Origin: Lachnospiraceae bacterium AC3007
GTDB taxonomy: Bacteria; Bacillota; Clostridia; Lachnospirales; Lachnospiraceae
Reading direction: 5' to 3'
Length of the DNA: 51,124 nt
NCBI GenBank assembly: GCA_000621405.1
Contig: JHYK01000019.1
Span: forward strand, 1-51,124
Part shown: piece by piece, positions 50,772-51,124 of the stretch
How the letters are laid out: each line of letters starts with the position of its first letter
How positions within the stretch are numbered: position 1 is the first letter of the stretch
Notes under the pieces: generated by a model
Databases searched by the model: none
Seen by the model: the letters and a program-made list of their open reading frames with translations, nothing else
Told to the model about the DNA's origin: nothing
Program-made: the position numbers and the translations under genes

Positions 50772-51124
<353 letters not shown>

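Overview
The window is a chromosomal segment of a butyrate-forming, Gram-positive gut- or rumen-type member of the Lachnospiraceae (Clostridium cluster XIVa). This rests on the partial 16S rRNA at the right end, the ptb-buk butyrate pair, a type III glutamine synthetase, an RFN-controlled ribU, strong AGGAGG ribosome binding sites, and heavy use of ATA, AGA and AGG codons. The genus cannot be fixed from this sequence. Almost every gene lies on the + strand; the one clear exception is the HTH/Uma2 gene near 49.5 kb.

Region 1 (about 0.2-21.6 kb) is dominated by glutamine chemistry. It holds type III glutamine synthetase (glnN), an ammonium channel with a fused C-terminal PII domain, and the glutamine-dependent enzymes PurF, AsnB, PyrG, GltB/GltD and CarA/CarB. 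It closes with a short type I-like glutamine synthetase and an ANTAR RNA-binding antiterminator. glnN and asnB share a near-identical promoter plus early-terminator leader. The glnN-amt gap carries a related version without a clear promoter. These elements are plausible targets of the ANTAR protein. A lone double-glycine leader peptide sits just upstream, at 225-515.

Region 2 (about 21.8-31.4 kb) is a peptide natural-product (RiPP) locus of the Nif11 / NHLM type. Its parts are a double-glycine peptide; a SPASM-like protein with no CxxxCxxC radical-SAM motif; three tandem Nif11-leader precursors; a true radical SAM/SPASM enzyme; a fourth Nif11 precursor overlapping it; a very short HlyD-like adaptor; a C39-peptidase ABC exporter; and a second NHLM-type ABC transporter. 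The four leaders are nearly constant, while the 14-18 residue cores are short, different from each other and mostly Cys-containing. This is the most interesting system in the window: one enzyme set probably modifies several cores, and the C39 protease cuts after Gly-Gly during export.

Region 3 (about 31.4-50 kb) is mostly housekeeping. It holds a DegT-family aminotransferase, ptb-buk, secA, prfB, hom, a SprA-like HExxH-type protein, ribU with an FMN riboswitch, a t6A cluster (tsaE-tsaB-rimI-rnz-unknown-tsaD), a glycosyltransferase with a polytopic membrane partner, ispD, and an HTH-Uma2 protein on the minus strand. Intergenic gaps carry small snap-back palindromes and two copies of a REP-like element.

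Region 4 (50.0-51.1 kb) has two tRNA-Ser genes (anticodons TGA and GGA), an array of palindromes, an rRNA leader and the 5' end of a 16S rRNA gene cut by the window edge.
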